NCBI GenBank assembly: GCA_018971565.1
Contig: JAGXAO010000001.1
Span: forward strand, 43,902-107,901
DNA from: Rhodospirillales bacterium
GTDB taxonomy: Bacteria; Pseudomonadota; Alphaproteobacteria; Acetobacterales; Acetobacteraceae
DNA: 64,000 nucleotides
Reading direction: 5' to 3'
The notes under the pieces were generated by a model. The model had not been told where the DNA came from, did not search any database, and saw only the letters and a program-made list of their open reading frames with translations. Position numbers and translations under genes: made by a program. Shown here piece after piece: positions 26,686 to 36,207 of the stretch; positions within the stretch are counted from its first letter, which is position 1; each line of letters opens with the position of its first letter.

Positions 26686-27939
26686 ATGGATCGCAATATT
26701 GTTTATCCGGGCGGCATTCCGCTTGATACGGATATTCTTTCGACGAATCGTAACGCGATGATAGGGATTGCGGCGTTAACCGCCGCGACGCTGGGCACTA
26801 GCGTGGTGGCGGATGGGCTGGCTTGTACGCCGACCACGCCGGCGTCTCTCGCGGTGGTGGTGGGGCCTGGCAGCATTACGCAGCTTTCTACGCTTGATGC
26901 CACTGCATATGGCTCGCTTGCGGCGGATGTGACGGATCAGATCGTTAAAACGGGCATTAATTTACAGGCGACAAATTTTAGCCTTTCGGTGCCAATAGGT
27001 TCGGGGCAATCGATCAATTATTTGATTGAGGCGGCGTTTGAAGAAAGCGATGCCGACCCGGTTGTGCTGCCATATGTGAATGCAGCCAATCCCACGCAGC
27101 CTTTTTCAGGCCCCGCGAATTTGGGGACGGCACAGAATACCCAACGCGCGCAACGTGTGCAGCTTCAGGTAAAGCCTGGGGCGGCAGCACCCTCTGGCAC
27201 GCAAGCAACCCCCGCGGTGGATGCCGGATGGGTGGGGCTTTATGTGGTGACGGTGAATTATGGGCAGACAGCGATTACCGCTGCCAGCATTGCCACGCTG
27301 CCGCAGGCGCCGTTTTTGCAGTTCAAGCTGCCGGGTTTGCGGCCGGGATTCTCCTCAATGCAGGTTTTCGCTTCATCAGGTAATTTTGTGGTGCCGAATG
27401 GTGTAAGCGCCGTGAAGGTAAAAGTGGTGGGTGCTGGTGGCTCTGGCGGATATCATAGCACCATGCCCAGTGGCGGTGGTGGTGCGGGTGCGCGGTCGAT
27501 TGGCATTGTAAGCGGTTTGGTGGCTGGCCAGGTGATTCCGGTGACGGTTGGCGCGGGCGGCGCGGTACCGGGAGGTTATGCAAATGGCAATAATGGTGGA
27601 GCCTCCAGCTTTGGCAGCTATATGACCGCCGGCGGCGGCATTGGCGGAAATGGTGGTACTGCCGCTAATTTTGCCAATGCCGGTGGTTCAGGTGGCGTTG
27701 CTTATGGAGGCAATCTGAATATTGGCGGTTCGGTTGGAACCGATTCAATCGTGGTGGCGTGCCGTGGCGGTGATGGTGGCGGCCCGGGTAATGGGCGTGG
27801 TGCAAGCGGGCCGCTCCCCGGTATTGCCGCGGCCAGCTATGGCGGCGGCGGCGGCGGCGGCGGGTGTTCTTCTGGCTCCAACCCGGCCGGTTCGCCAGGC
27901 GGGCCTGGTGCCGGCGGTGTCGTGGTCGTGGAATATTAA
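26686..27939 (+). CDS. Tail fibre protein with C-terminal glycine-rich domain
   Basis: VKVVGAGGSGGYHSTMPSGGGGAGARSIG...GGGGGGGGCSSGSNPAGSPGGPGAGGVVVVEY. Confidence 0.8.
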   Translation: MDRNIVYPGGIPLDTDILSTNRNAMIGIAALTAATLGTSVVADGLACTPTTPASLAVVVGPGSITQLSTLDATAYGSLAADVTDQIVKTGINLQATNFSLSVPIGSGQSINYLIEAAFEESDADPVVLPYVNAANPTQPFSGPANLGTAQNTQRAQRVQLQVKPGAAAPSGTQATPAVDAGWVGLYVVTVNYGQTAITAASIATLPQAPFLQFKLPGLRPGFSSMQVFASSGNFVVPNGVSAVKVKVVGAGGSGGYHSTMPSGGGGAGARSIGIVSGLVAGQVIPVTVGAGGAVPGGYANGNNGGASSFGSYMTAGGGIGGNGGTAANFANAGGSGGVAYGGNLNIGGSVGTDSIVVACRGGDGGGPGNGRGASGPLPGIAAASYGGGGGGGGCSSGSNPAGSPGGPGAGGVVVVEY

Positions 27940-27948
27940 GGGGGGCAT

Positions 27949-28431
27949 ATGACAACGCCGGCAACACATCTGTGGCGGCCATCTAATGCGCGTTATGTGC
28001 AGATAGATGGATTTGTGCCAACGCCACGCGGGCCGCAAGTTCCGCCACCCCAAACTTTGGCATGGCCCGGGAAAGACCCTGGTGACACGCTGGACTATAT
28101 CTTTGATATAGCGCCCGCGCTGACCGCTAACTCCGGCGATTCGATTGCCAGCCTGGACGTGGCGCTGAGCCCGGCTAATCCTGGGGATCTTACGTTGGTT
28201 TCCGCCGCCGCGGACGGCCCGCGCGTTGTATTGTGGTTAAGTGGCGGACAGGCATTGACCAATTACACGGTGACGGTGACGGTGGGGACGGCTGGTGGCC
28301 GCATACTGGCGCGTAGCATCGTGCTGCCGGTGTTGGCTTTGGCGGCAGTGCCAGCGCAGCAAAGCGCCTTGACCACCGCGGCAGGGCAAGCCCTGACCGA
28401 CCCAACGGGCACGCCACTTACGATAATTTGA
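27949..28431 (+). CDS. Phage tail-associated hypothetical protein
   Basis: 160 aa between the fibre and tailspike genes; beta-rich composition. Confidence 0.5.
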   Translation: MTTPATHLWRPSNARYVQIDGFVPTPRGPQVPPPQTLAWPGKDPGDTLDYIFDIAPALTANSGDSIASLDVALSPANPGDLTLVSAAADGPRVVLWLSGGQALTNYTVTVTVGTAGGRILARSIVLPVLALAAVPAQQSALTTAAGQALTDPTGTPLTII

Positions 28432-28442
28432 GGTAGGGCTTC

Positions 28443-31010
28443 ATGACGACTATTGGTCAGTTGCCGCTTGCGGCTTCGGTTTCAGATAACGATGAAATTG
28501 CGATCTTCCAAAATGGACAGACTCTATCCGCAACGCGCGCGCAAATGCTGGCGGGGGTGCAAACCACGCTAGCAGTTCCACAAAACACGCTGTTGGGCGG
28601 TGTAGAGCCTGGGACCGCGGCGCCTGTGCCGATTACCATCGGCGCAAACCTTGCGTTGTCCGGCTCCACGCTTTCGGCGGCGGCGGCCCCATTTGAGATA
28701 CCGCTTTTGCCCACGGGCAATGTGCCAAGTGCGGGCGACATTGTGCCGCTAGGCCAGGGGGGACAAAATAATGGTGTCTCGTACGCCAATTTCGTGGCGG
28801 GCCTGGGCAGTGTATCAGGGGCGCCTGGTGGCGGGCTGACTGCGATGGCACAAGGTGGAGCGGTTACGCGCACAATCTCAGCCTTGGCGGGCAATGCCGT
28901 ATCCATTGAAGATTTCGGAGCGGTTGGCGATGGTGTGACTGATGACAGCGCGGCATTGCTGGCTGCAATCGGGACGGGGCAGCCTGTTCGCCTGGGTGCG
29001 AAAACGTATGCAATTGCCGGGGAGTGCGATATTTCTGGCACGGCCTGCAGCCTGGTGGGAATACCGGGACTTTCGGTTTTGAAAAGGAGTGCTCAATCAA
29101 AAATCGGCTCTGCAAGCACACCGGCATGGATTAATATCGCGAGTACAAATTTTTCCGCTGAGGGCGTTATATTCGACGCAAATGCGTCGATCACGGCGGG
29201 TACGTTGGCGGTTGCCATTCAGGCAAGTTGTACGAAATCTCAGATTTTTCGGTGCGTTTTCAAAAATGCCATGGGAGGCGGTAATGGAAATGGTCTGACT
29301 TATCTGGCCAGCGATCCAAGCGCGACGGATCATCATATCGAGAGTTGCGAATTCGCATTTAATACGAATTCGGGTTTGATGGTGTTCGCGGTGGATGGAT
29401 TGAGCGTGACGAATTGCCAGGCGCACGACAATTCAATTAACGGTATTTATGCCGATAGCCGGGACCCTGCTTTTACCCAAAAAGTGCGCGCCTTACATAT
29501 TATGGGAAACAGCTGCTGGAATAATGCCCAGGTAGGGATATTAATTGGCAATTTTGTTTCGAATAACGTATTTACGCAACCGTTTTTATACGGCAACGGG
29601 AACCCGGATATTCTGGGTGCGGTAGTTTCCGGTAATAATTGCTACGAAAACGGAATTTACGGAATTTATATTTCGGGCCGGAATATTCTTGTTTCTGGAA
29701 ATTTATGTACCAATAACAGTACAAAGGTTGGGTTTGGCGCAGGTATTCTCTGCGACACGGGGTATTGTGAAATTTCTGGTAACATGATTACCGGTGCGAC
29801 TGCATTCGGCATAGATTGTGGGGGCTCGATTTATACGAATGTCGAGAATAACTATATCGATGGCGCGCATATTGGGTTGAATATTGGAGGCGGACAATAT
29901 TGCACCGCGCGATCTAATTTTATTCAAGATTCTATTGGGGCTGGCATTACTGTTCAGAATGTCGAGTCTAATGGGACTGGCGACAATTTTGGCCTTGCTT
30001 GCGTCGGTCTCTCCATTATCGGGAATTGGATCAACTACAGCGGCAGTGTTGTTGGTATTCTTATTCGTGATGGCGCACAGAATATACGTGTTGAGGATAA
30101 TATTCTTGTTGCCAATACGGGCGCGAATTTGACCACGGCGTTATCGGCTTATACCGATTCGATTATCGTGCGGCGAAACATCTTGAATTACACGACGAGA
30201 TGGGCCGTGAACCCCGCGATGGTAAACGGTGTTTATACGCTGATTGTTCCTGATATTGCCGACGCGGCCAGTATTTCTCAGGCTAGTTCTCCTGTGGCAA
30301 GTATTATGACCACCCAAGCCGTGCAAGCGGCGGGAAGCGTTACGTTTATTAAAGTTACGAATGGCGGCGCTGCCTATACCACGGCCACGGTGACCATTAA
30401 TGGCGCTGGTTCTGGTGCGGCGGCATCGGCCTGGATTTACGGCGGCAAAATCATCGGCATTCAGATGTCGGGGTTCGGGAGCGGCTATGGTCCGGGAACC
30501 TCTGTGACGATTACCGGAGATGGCGCAGGCGCAACCGCTGTTGCGCAGGTGGGGTTGCCCAGCTGGCAGGGCAAGGAATTGACAATTGACTGCTTGGCGG
30601 AAGTGACTTTTGCGGCGGCGGGCTCGTCTCCGACTCAGGCGAACTGGACAGGCGCGCCGATTACCGTTCCGGCGGGGGCAAGCATTGACTGGATTGGTTC
30701 CGGCGGCAGCGGCTGGCGCGCGGCAAGATTCTCGCAAAGCGACTATGTCTCCCCGAACGGGGATGGCAGCGTGACGCTTAAGACACAATCGGGCGATGTT
30801 TCTGTGCATCCGGCGGGTAATGGCGGGTTGCGGTTAATCTCCGACACAGAGTCCACCGGGGCACTGGAACTGATCGGCCGGGGCTCACCGTTGAATGTTG
30901 TTTCGGCGCCTGCAGGTTCAACGTTTCGAAATTTGAACGGTGGTATCGGGACGACGTTCTGGGTTAAGCAGTCAGGAGCTGGATCTGCCAATTGGGCTGC
31001 TGTCGCCTAG
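28443..31010 (+). CDS. Tailspike with right-handed beta-helix (pectate-lyase-like) domain
   Basis: VSIEDFGAVGDGVTDDSAALLAAIGTGQPVRLGAKTY, repeated N-x-isgN-type coils. C-terminal NGGAAYTTATVTINGAGSGAAASAWIYGGKIIGIQMSGFGSGYG repeat. Confidence 0.88.
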   Translation: MTTIGQLPLAASVSDNDEIAIFQNGQTLSATRAQMLAGVQTTLAVPQNTLLGGVEPGTAAPVPITIGANLALSGSTLSAAAAPFEIPLLPTGNVPSAGDIVPLGQGGQNNGVSYANFVAGLGSVSGAPGGGLTAMAQGGAVTRTISALAGNAVSIEDFGAVGDGVTDDSAALLAAIGTGQPVRLGAKTYAIAGECDISGTACSLVGIPGLSVLKRSAQSKIGSASTPAWINIASTNFSAEGVIFDANASITAGTLAVAIQASCTKSQIFRCVFKNAMGGGNGNGLTYLASDPSATDHHIESCEFAFNTNSGLMVFAVDGLSVTNCQAHDNSINGIYADSRDPAFTQKVRALHIMGNSCWNNAQVGILIGNFVSNNVFTQPFLYGNGNPDILGAVVSGNNCYENGIYGIYISGRNILVSGNLCTNNSTKVGFGAGILCDTGYCEISGNMITGATAFGIDCGGSIYTNVENNYIDGAHIGLNIGGGQYCTARSNFIQDSIGAGITVQNVESNGTGDNFGLACVGLSIIGNWINYSGSVVGILIRDGAQNIRVEDNILVANTGANLTTALSAYTDSIIVRRNILNYTTRWAVNPAMVNGVYTLIVPDIADAASISQASSPVASIMTTQAVQAAGSVTFIKVTNGGAAYTTATVTINGAGSGAAASAWIYGGKIIGIQMSGFGSGYGPGTSVTITGDGAGATAVAQVGLPSWQGKELTIDCLAEVTFAAAGSSPTQANWTGAPITVPAGASIDWIGSGGSGWRAARFSQSDYVSPNGDGSVTLKTQSGDVSVHPAGNGGLRLISDTESTGALELIGRGSPLNVVSAPAGSTFRNLNGGIGTTFWVKQSGAGSANWAAVA

Positions 31011-31050
31011 GCGACAATACCTTCCGATAATGCAAGAATAGGGTCATTCA

Positions 31051-32241
31051 ATGACAACGATTGCGCAGCTGCCCGCGGCATCATCCGTGGGGGCAGGAGA
31101 CTTGCTGCCTGTTTCACAGGCGGGATTTGTTTATTCGGCTACTGTCTCGCAGATTACGGCCAATTCACAGCCGGTTATTGCCGTGCCTTCGGGCGCATTG
31201 CTGGGGCGTGTAAGCGTGGGAGCAGGTGGGCCCGAGACGGTTATGCCGGGCATGGGTTTGGCCTTGTCTTCAGGGGTGCTTGCAGCGACGGGCGCAGACC
31301 ATGCGGGATTTCCGGTGCAGACGGCCCTTGAGCTATCTGAGGATATTGTAATTAACGCGGCCGCTGGACCGGGGTTATTGCCGGTGGTGGCGTTGCGTGG
31401 CTTATTTAGCGCTGGCCAAGGTGTTTCAATAGATACGAATGGCGTTATTACCGTGACGGTATCGGCCATTGCGGGCCCTGCAGGCCCCCAAGGCCCGGAG
31501 GGGCCGCAGGGCACACCGGGCCCTGCCGGGGTGGCAGGCCAACCCGGGGCGGGGTTGCTGGGGCCGGCGGTTGATACATCCACCAGCAGTGTGGGCGCTA
31601 CTGATTACGTGCCACTTTGGCAGAATGGCGCGCTGGCATGGATTCCGTTTGGACAGATGCTGGCGGGGCAAACCATTGATGAATTGCCTGCCGCAGCGCC
31701 GGTTGCCGATAGCGATGAACTTTTGGTGGCGCAAAGCGGCAACGCCCTGAGTGTGCAGACATTCGGCTCCGTATGGAATTACATTCAAGATAAACTGCCG
31801 AGCGCTCAACAAAATATCGTCGAACTGACCGCGAATACGGTGCTCGATTCCACAGTACACAATAACCGCGTGCTTATCGCCAGCGCGGCGATGGTCCTGT
31901 CGGCAAATTTTGAGAATACCGGAGCAGGATTTATTTGCACGCTGATTAACCTTTCCGCGGGCGAGGTTACCATGGGGGCGGGTATAAGCTCTGGCTCTGG
32001 AGGAACCGTGTTGCCGCCAGGTGCAATGGCAACGCTGATAGGCATCAGATATTCAGGCGGGGCATTTGTGTGGTGGAACGGGCTGATTCCAAATGCACCG
32101 ACAATTACCATCGGGACGGTTGCCGCGCCAGCGGCCGGTGTGCCGTTTGCTATCGGCGGTGGGATATTTAACGATGCGCCGTCTGCCTTGGATTACTCGC
32201 TGGATGGAGGGCGACCTGGGTGGTGGCAGCGAGCCCTGTAA
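31051..32241 (+). CDS. Tail fibre protein N-terminal part (collagen-like repeat), frame-disrupted at C-terminus
   Basis: MTTIAQLPAASSV...GPAGPQGPEGPQGTPGPAGVAGQPGAG...SALDYSLDGGRPGWWQRAL*; the terminal residues follow a frame loss. Confidence 0.75.
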   Translation: MTTIAQLPAASSVGAGDLLPVSQAGFVYSATVSQITANSQPVIAVPSGALLGRVSVGAGGPETVMPGMGLALSSGVLAATGADHAGFPVQTALELSEDIVINAAAGPGLLPVVALRGLFSAGQGVSIDTNGVITVTVSAIAGPAGPQGPEGPQGTPGPAGVAGQPGAGLLGPAVDTSTSSVGATDYVPLWQNGALAWIPFGQMLAGQTIDELPAAAPVADSDELLVAQSGNALSVQTFGSVWNYIQDKLPSAQQNIVELTANTVLDSTVHNNRVLIASAAMVLSANFENTGAGFICTLINLSAGEVTMGAGISSGSGGTVLPPGAMATLIGIRYSGGAFVWWNGLIPNAPTITIGTVAAPAAGVPFAIGGGIFNDAPSALDYSLDGGRPGWWQRAL

Positions 32242-33206
32242 TATCGGCTAACGCATATAGTTTTATGATACCCGGAATTGCAGCTGGTACATACAGCATA
32301 CATGTGCGAGACGCGGGAAACACCGCAATTGTAGGTGTATCAAACAGCTTTACTGTGCAGGCGCCTTCAGTAACATTGAATGTACTGCCTTCGACGATAA
32401 CATTAGATGGCTTGCTTGATGTATCCGGGCTCGTATCGCCCGCCGGTGATACTGTACAAATTGGGTTTTCGGCAAGTGCAACGGTGTCGCCAACAAGTTG
32501 GGTTACAGCAACGGTAAATGGCAATGTTTGGTCGGGCAGTGTAACACCATCCGCCACGGGCGCTTTCTATGTATGGGCGCAGCAGACGAATGCGCCATCG
32601 GTTAACGTGGTGTCCGCAGCAATAACTGTAGTGCAGGCAAGCCTGACTGTTGTTGGGCCGGAAACTGGCACGGCAGGCGCAGCGCTGGCGATTACCGGTA
32701 GTGTGGTGCCTGCAAGTGATATTGTAAATATACAGCTTTCAACAAGCAATGTCGCAATGCCAACAAGCGGATGGGTGGCTGCATCCAACAATAATGGCAG
32801 TATTAGCGGGTCTCTGACACCTTCAGATGCAGGAACTTTTTATGTTTGGGCGCAGGACCCGGCGAGTGGCCTGACGGCTGTGTCTTCCGCCATTGCCGTG
32901 AATGCAGCAGCGGCCGTGGTATATGGGTTTAATAACCCAGGTGGAAGTTATGCCCATGGTTCTGGCACCATCGGGTTGAATGGATCGGTTTCACCGGCGC
33001 AAGCGATGGGGACACAGGTTTCCCTCTCGACATCGAATACAACCGCGCCGGCCAGCGGCTGGCAAGCCGCTTCAATCATAGATTCGAATGCGCTTTGGGC
33101 AGTGTACTATACGACGCCCGCAGAGGTGGGGAATTACTACATTTGGGTTCAGACGACCGCTGGAGCGGATACTGTTGTGAGCAGCTTTACTGTTTCGGTG
33201 ACTTGA
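32220..33206 (+). CDS. Tail fibre C-terminal part with three Ig-like repeats, probably the continuation of 31051-32241
   Basis: SPVISANAYSFMIPGIAAGTYSIHVRDAGNTAIVGVSNSFTV continues YSLDGG. Three repeats ending in (G)xFYVWAQ..VSSAI or YYIWVQ. Confidence 0.75.
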   Translation: MVAASPVISANAYSFMIPGIAAGTYSIHVRDAGNTAIVGVSNSFTVQAPSVTLNVLPSTITLDGLLDVSGLVSPAGDTVQIGFSASATVSPTSWVTATVNGNVWSGSVTPSATGAFYVWAQQTNAPSVNVVSAAITVVQASLTVVGPETGTAGAALAITGSVVPASDIVNIQLSTSNVAMPTSGWVAASNNNGSISGSLTPSDAGTFYVWAQDPASGLTAVSSAIAVNAAAAVVYGFNNPGGSYAHGSGTIGLNGSVSPAQAMGTQVSLSTSNTTAPASGWQAASIIDSNALWAVYYTTPAEVGNYYIWVQTTAGADTVVSSFTVSVT

Positions 33207-33210
33207 TCCG

Positions 33211-35355
33211 ATGGGAATGCTATTTAATGCGCCAGGCTCGCCATTGGTATCCGGTTCAGGAAAGCGTATTCTGACCTCAACATTGCCAGAGGGAATGACG
33301 GCGCCAGCAGGGCTTTTTGCGGGCCCCTACCCATCCGATATCTCTGGACTTTCTGGCTGGTGGGATGCCGGGCAGATTAGCGGGCTGGTGGATATGAATG
33401 GCGTACCGGTTGCCGCCAGCAACAGCATCGTGGGTGCTGTAAAAGATAAATCTGGCCTGGGAAGTGCACTGACCCCGTATCATATAGCGAGTGATAGCGC
33501 ACCTGTTGCGACGCTGGCTGTACCGCGTGTGAATGGGTTTCTTGGGGCGGTTGGTGCGCCGGATACTTCGATTTTAAATTATGGGCCAAGCCTTGATCCA
33601 GATTGGGGATTGTCTCATCCGGGATTAGAGTTTGGCTCAGGCGTGGCTTGGACGCGCTATTTTGTATGGACACGGCCCAATTGGCGGCAAGGCACATATT
33701 ATGTGAATGCACAGCCGATTCCGCTGATACATACAACAAGCGGTACGGGCTCCACGATTTTGCAGACGGATAGTTCCGAGGGTAATGATCTTGTGCTGTT
33801 TCCTGGAACGGCAAGCCAAACGGTTCTGGTTTCAACTTTAGCACGCCGGCATAGCCATGCGGTAATTTTACGAAACACGCCTGGTGGTGGTATTGATGTA
33901 TGGCTTGACGGAGTTCAAGTTGCGAATGCCGCAAGCAATCCATTGCCAGCGAGCGCCAAGGCAGAGGTTTTGTTTTTGCATGACGGCACTGTTCAGGGAT
34001 CTGCACAGTGCTGGTTTCATGAGGCCGCGAGCTGGGAGCTGGCGCTAAGCGGCGCAGATATAGCAACATTGATTGCGGCGCAGGGGCGGTGGGTATTGGG
34101 AGCGCGCCGGGGCGTTAACTTGCTTGTTATGGGGCAGTCCAATGCGGCATGGTTTATTAATGCTGGGGGGCCGCTTGCGCTGGCGCAAGGCGTGGCCTGG
34201 TATACGGGCTCGGCGGCGTATGCATTTACAGCCGCGATCTCAGGCAGCTACATATCTCCGAATCGTTACTCGGTTATATCCGGCCATCCCATTTCCAACT
34301 CCTCGCCACCGTTGTTTCCACCAGGCGCCGGGAACGGAACGTTTTTAACCAATCCGGGTGATGGATCTGATCCTGCGGGGTGGAGCGGCGGCCCGGATTT
34401 TGCGGCATTGACTGATTATCTAACCGGAAGTTCTTCAGTTATATCTAGCACTGATGAAAATGATATCGCGTTTCTGGTATGGCCGTGGTCTGAACAAGAC
34501 AGCACGATGCCATACTCCGACAAAGAGCTGTATAAGGGCACCGTGTTACGCCTGTTGGCGTTGACAAGAGGTTTGCTTAATAGGACCGCCGCGCAACTGC
34601 CTTTGTTGGTTTGGAGTGCGATTCCCTATGAAACAAATGACGGTGTACAAATGGTTCGTGAGTCGATGGCCGATCTTGTGGCTGATCAGACGAACAATAT
34701 CATTATGTTCGCGCCTCAGACGGCCGATTCTAATCCGCTCAATTCCACATATGATGCCACAACGGGATTATTCAGCGGTGGCGATCCCGAGCATCGGGAT
34801 GAACCGGATCTTTTGCGCTATGGGAGGTTTGGTGCCCATGCTGCCGGACAGCTTGCACTTAAGAATGGATTGGGCGATGCCATCTCTGCAAGTTCGTTGC
34901 CCGTTTTTGGACTGCCAACGAAGGGTGGCCCAGAGATTTCACATATTTACCGGGCATCCGACACAGAACTGATTCTAACAATCAGTCACGATGCTGGAAA
35001 TGATTTGATTGTTCCGTTGCAGGCCGCGAGCGGAGCGGGCTTTGCGGTGATGGATGGAGGTTCTGTTGCTTCCCCCGGCGTAATTATATCGGCTGTGGCG
35101 GCGACGCGAATCGACGCGACGCATATTTCTGTTGCCTTGAGTCAAGCCATAACGAATCCGTCTTCCTCAGTTCTTTTTTTCTACCCGTATGGAAGTACGC
35201 AAATCGGCCGTGGAGATGCGGTGACGGATAATGCGGCAAGCATTGCGGTGCCAGCAAATTGGAACATTAGACAGGATCTTGGGTCGGCATGGAACGCCGA
35301 CTTACCTCTGCAAGCAACCAGCTATCCGATCATTCTATCGGATTCGCCGGCATAA
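33211..35355 (+). CDS. Tail-associated SGNH/sialate-O-acetylesterase-like hydrolase
   Basis: NLLVMGQSNAAWFINAGG (GQSN block), RDEPDLLRYGRFGAHAAGQLA (catalytic D/H-like block); N-terminal LSGWWDAGQISGL lectin-like region. Confidence 0.7.
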   Translation: MGMLFNAPGSPLVSGSGKRILTSTLPEGMTAPAGLFAGPYPSDISGLSGWWDAGQISGLVDMNGVPVAASNSIVGAVKDKSGLGSALTPYHIASDSAPVATLAVPRVNGFLGAVGAPDTSILNYGPSLDPDWGLSHPGLEFGSGVAWTRYFVWTRPNWRQGTYYVNAQPIPLIHTTSGTGSTILQTDSSEGNDLVLFPGTASQTVLVSTLARRHSHAVILRNTPGGGIDVWLDGVQVANAASNPLPASAKAEVLFLHDGTVQGSAQCWFHEAASWELALSGADIATLIAAQGRWVLGARRGVNLLVMGQSNAAWFINAGGPLALAQGVAWYTGSAAYAFTAAISGSYISPNRYSVISGHPISNSSPPLFPPGAGNGTFLTNPGDGSDPAGWSGGPDFAALTDYLTGSSSVISSTDENDIAFLVWPWSEQDSTMPYSDKELYKGTVLRLLALTRGLLNRTAAQLPLLVWSAIPYETNDGVQMVRESMADLVADQTNNIIMFAPQTADSNPLNSTYDATTGLFSGGDPEHRDEPDLLRYGRFGAHAAGQLALKNGLGDAISASSLPVFGLPTKGGPEISHIYRASDTELILTISHDAGNDLIVPLQAASGAGFAVMDGGSVASPGVIISAVAATRIDATHISVALSQAITNPSSSVLFFYPYGSTQIGRGDAVTDNAASIAVPANWNIRQDLGSAWNADLPLQATSYPIILSDSPA

Positions 35356-35364
35356 GGATTTTGA

Positions 35365-35691
35365 ATGGACCAGGATATATGTGGTGCTTTGCGTCTCGAC
35401 GTTACGGGGATTCGAAATGAAATTAGTACCATGCGGCAAGAAATAAGTGTTTTGGAAGCGAAGGCGGAGTCTCTTGAAGTTTGGCGAGTACGTTACCTGG
35501 CTCAAGAAGATCAGGTGGTAGCAAAAATTTTTACCAAAGTTGATGAACTTGTAGGTGGCCTAAGCGACATGCGGGCGCACTTGTTCAGGATTCGTGGTGA
35601 ACGTGATGCAGAAAGGCGTGGAAGTTTAATGATAGTGAGCATTTTGTCTGCCGTGTGCGGTGGATTGGCGACGAGTTTATTCCATGGATAA
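35365..35691 (+). CDS. Small membrane protein, coiled-coil plus C-terminal TM (lysis-associated)
   Basis: IRNEISTMRQEISVLEAKAESLEVW...SLMIVSILSAVCGGLATSLFHG; overlaps the endolysin start. Confidence 0.6.
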   Translation: MDQDICGALRLDVTGIRNEISTMRQEISVLEAKAESLEVWRVRYLAQEDQVVAKIFTKVDELVGGLSDMRAHLFRIRGERDAERRGSLMIVSILSAVCGGLATSLFHG

Positions 35692-36196
35692 TTTCAAGAA
35701 TTGTCTCGCTTTTGTTTTGCAGGCGGAAGGCGGTTATAGCGATAACCCAGCCGACCCGGGCAATTGGACGACGGGCGTTGTTGGCGGTGGTGCGCTGCAT
35801 GGTACGAAGTGTGGAATTAGTGCCGCAGCGTATCCGGCGCTTGATATTCGCAATCTAACAGAACAGCAAATTCAAGATTTATATCGGCAGGACTTCTTCG
35901 TCCCGATACGCGGCGATGATCTGCCGTTACCTTTGGCAATGGCTGCCTTTGATGCGGCGGTAAATGCAGGGGTTCGGCGTTCTATAACGTGGCTCCAGCA
36001 AAGCGCTGAAGTGGTAGCAGATGGCATACTTGGTGACACAACGCTGAAAGCACTTAACCGTGGGAATGCCCTAACCCTAGCCAATGACGCTTTGGCGCGA
36101 CGGCTGGACTATTACGCTGGATTGCCAGGTTGGACAAAATTTGGGCTTGGATGGGCAAGGCGGATTCTGACATTGGCTCAAATAATTCATCGTTGA
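35684..36196 (+). CDS. Endolysin (GH108-type with peptidoglycan-binding region)
   Basis: MDNFKNCLAFVLQAEGGYSDNPADPGNWTTGVVGGGALHGTKCGISAAAYP; EGGYS..P.D.GG/N.T..GIT-like motif. Confidence 0.88.
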   Translation: MDNFKNCLAFVLQAEGGYSDNPADPGNWTTGVVGGGALHGTKCGISAAAYPALDIRNLTEQQIQDLYRQDFFVPIRGDDLPLPLAMAAFDAAVNAGVRRSITWLQQSAEVVADGILGDTTLKALNRGNALTLANDALARRLDYYAGLPGWTKFGLGWARRILTLAQIIHR

Positions 36197-36207
36197 AGGA
36201 GGATAGA

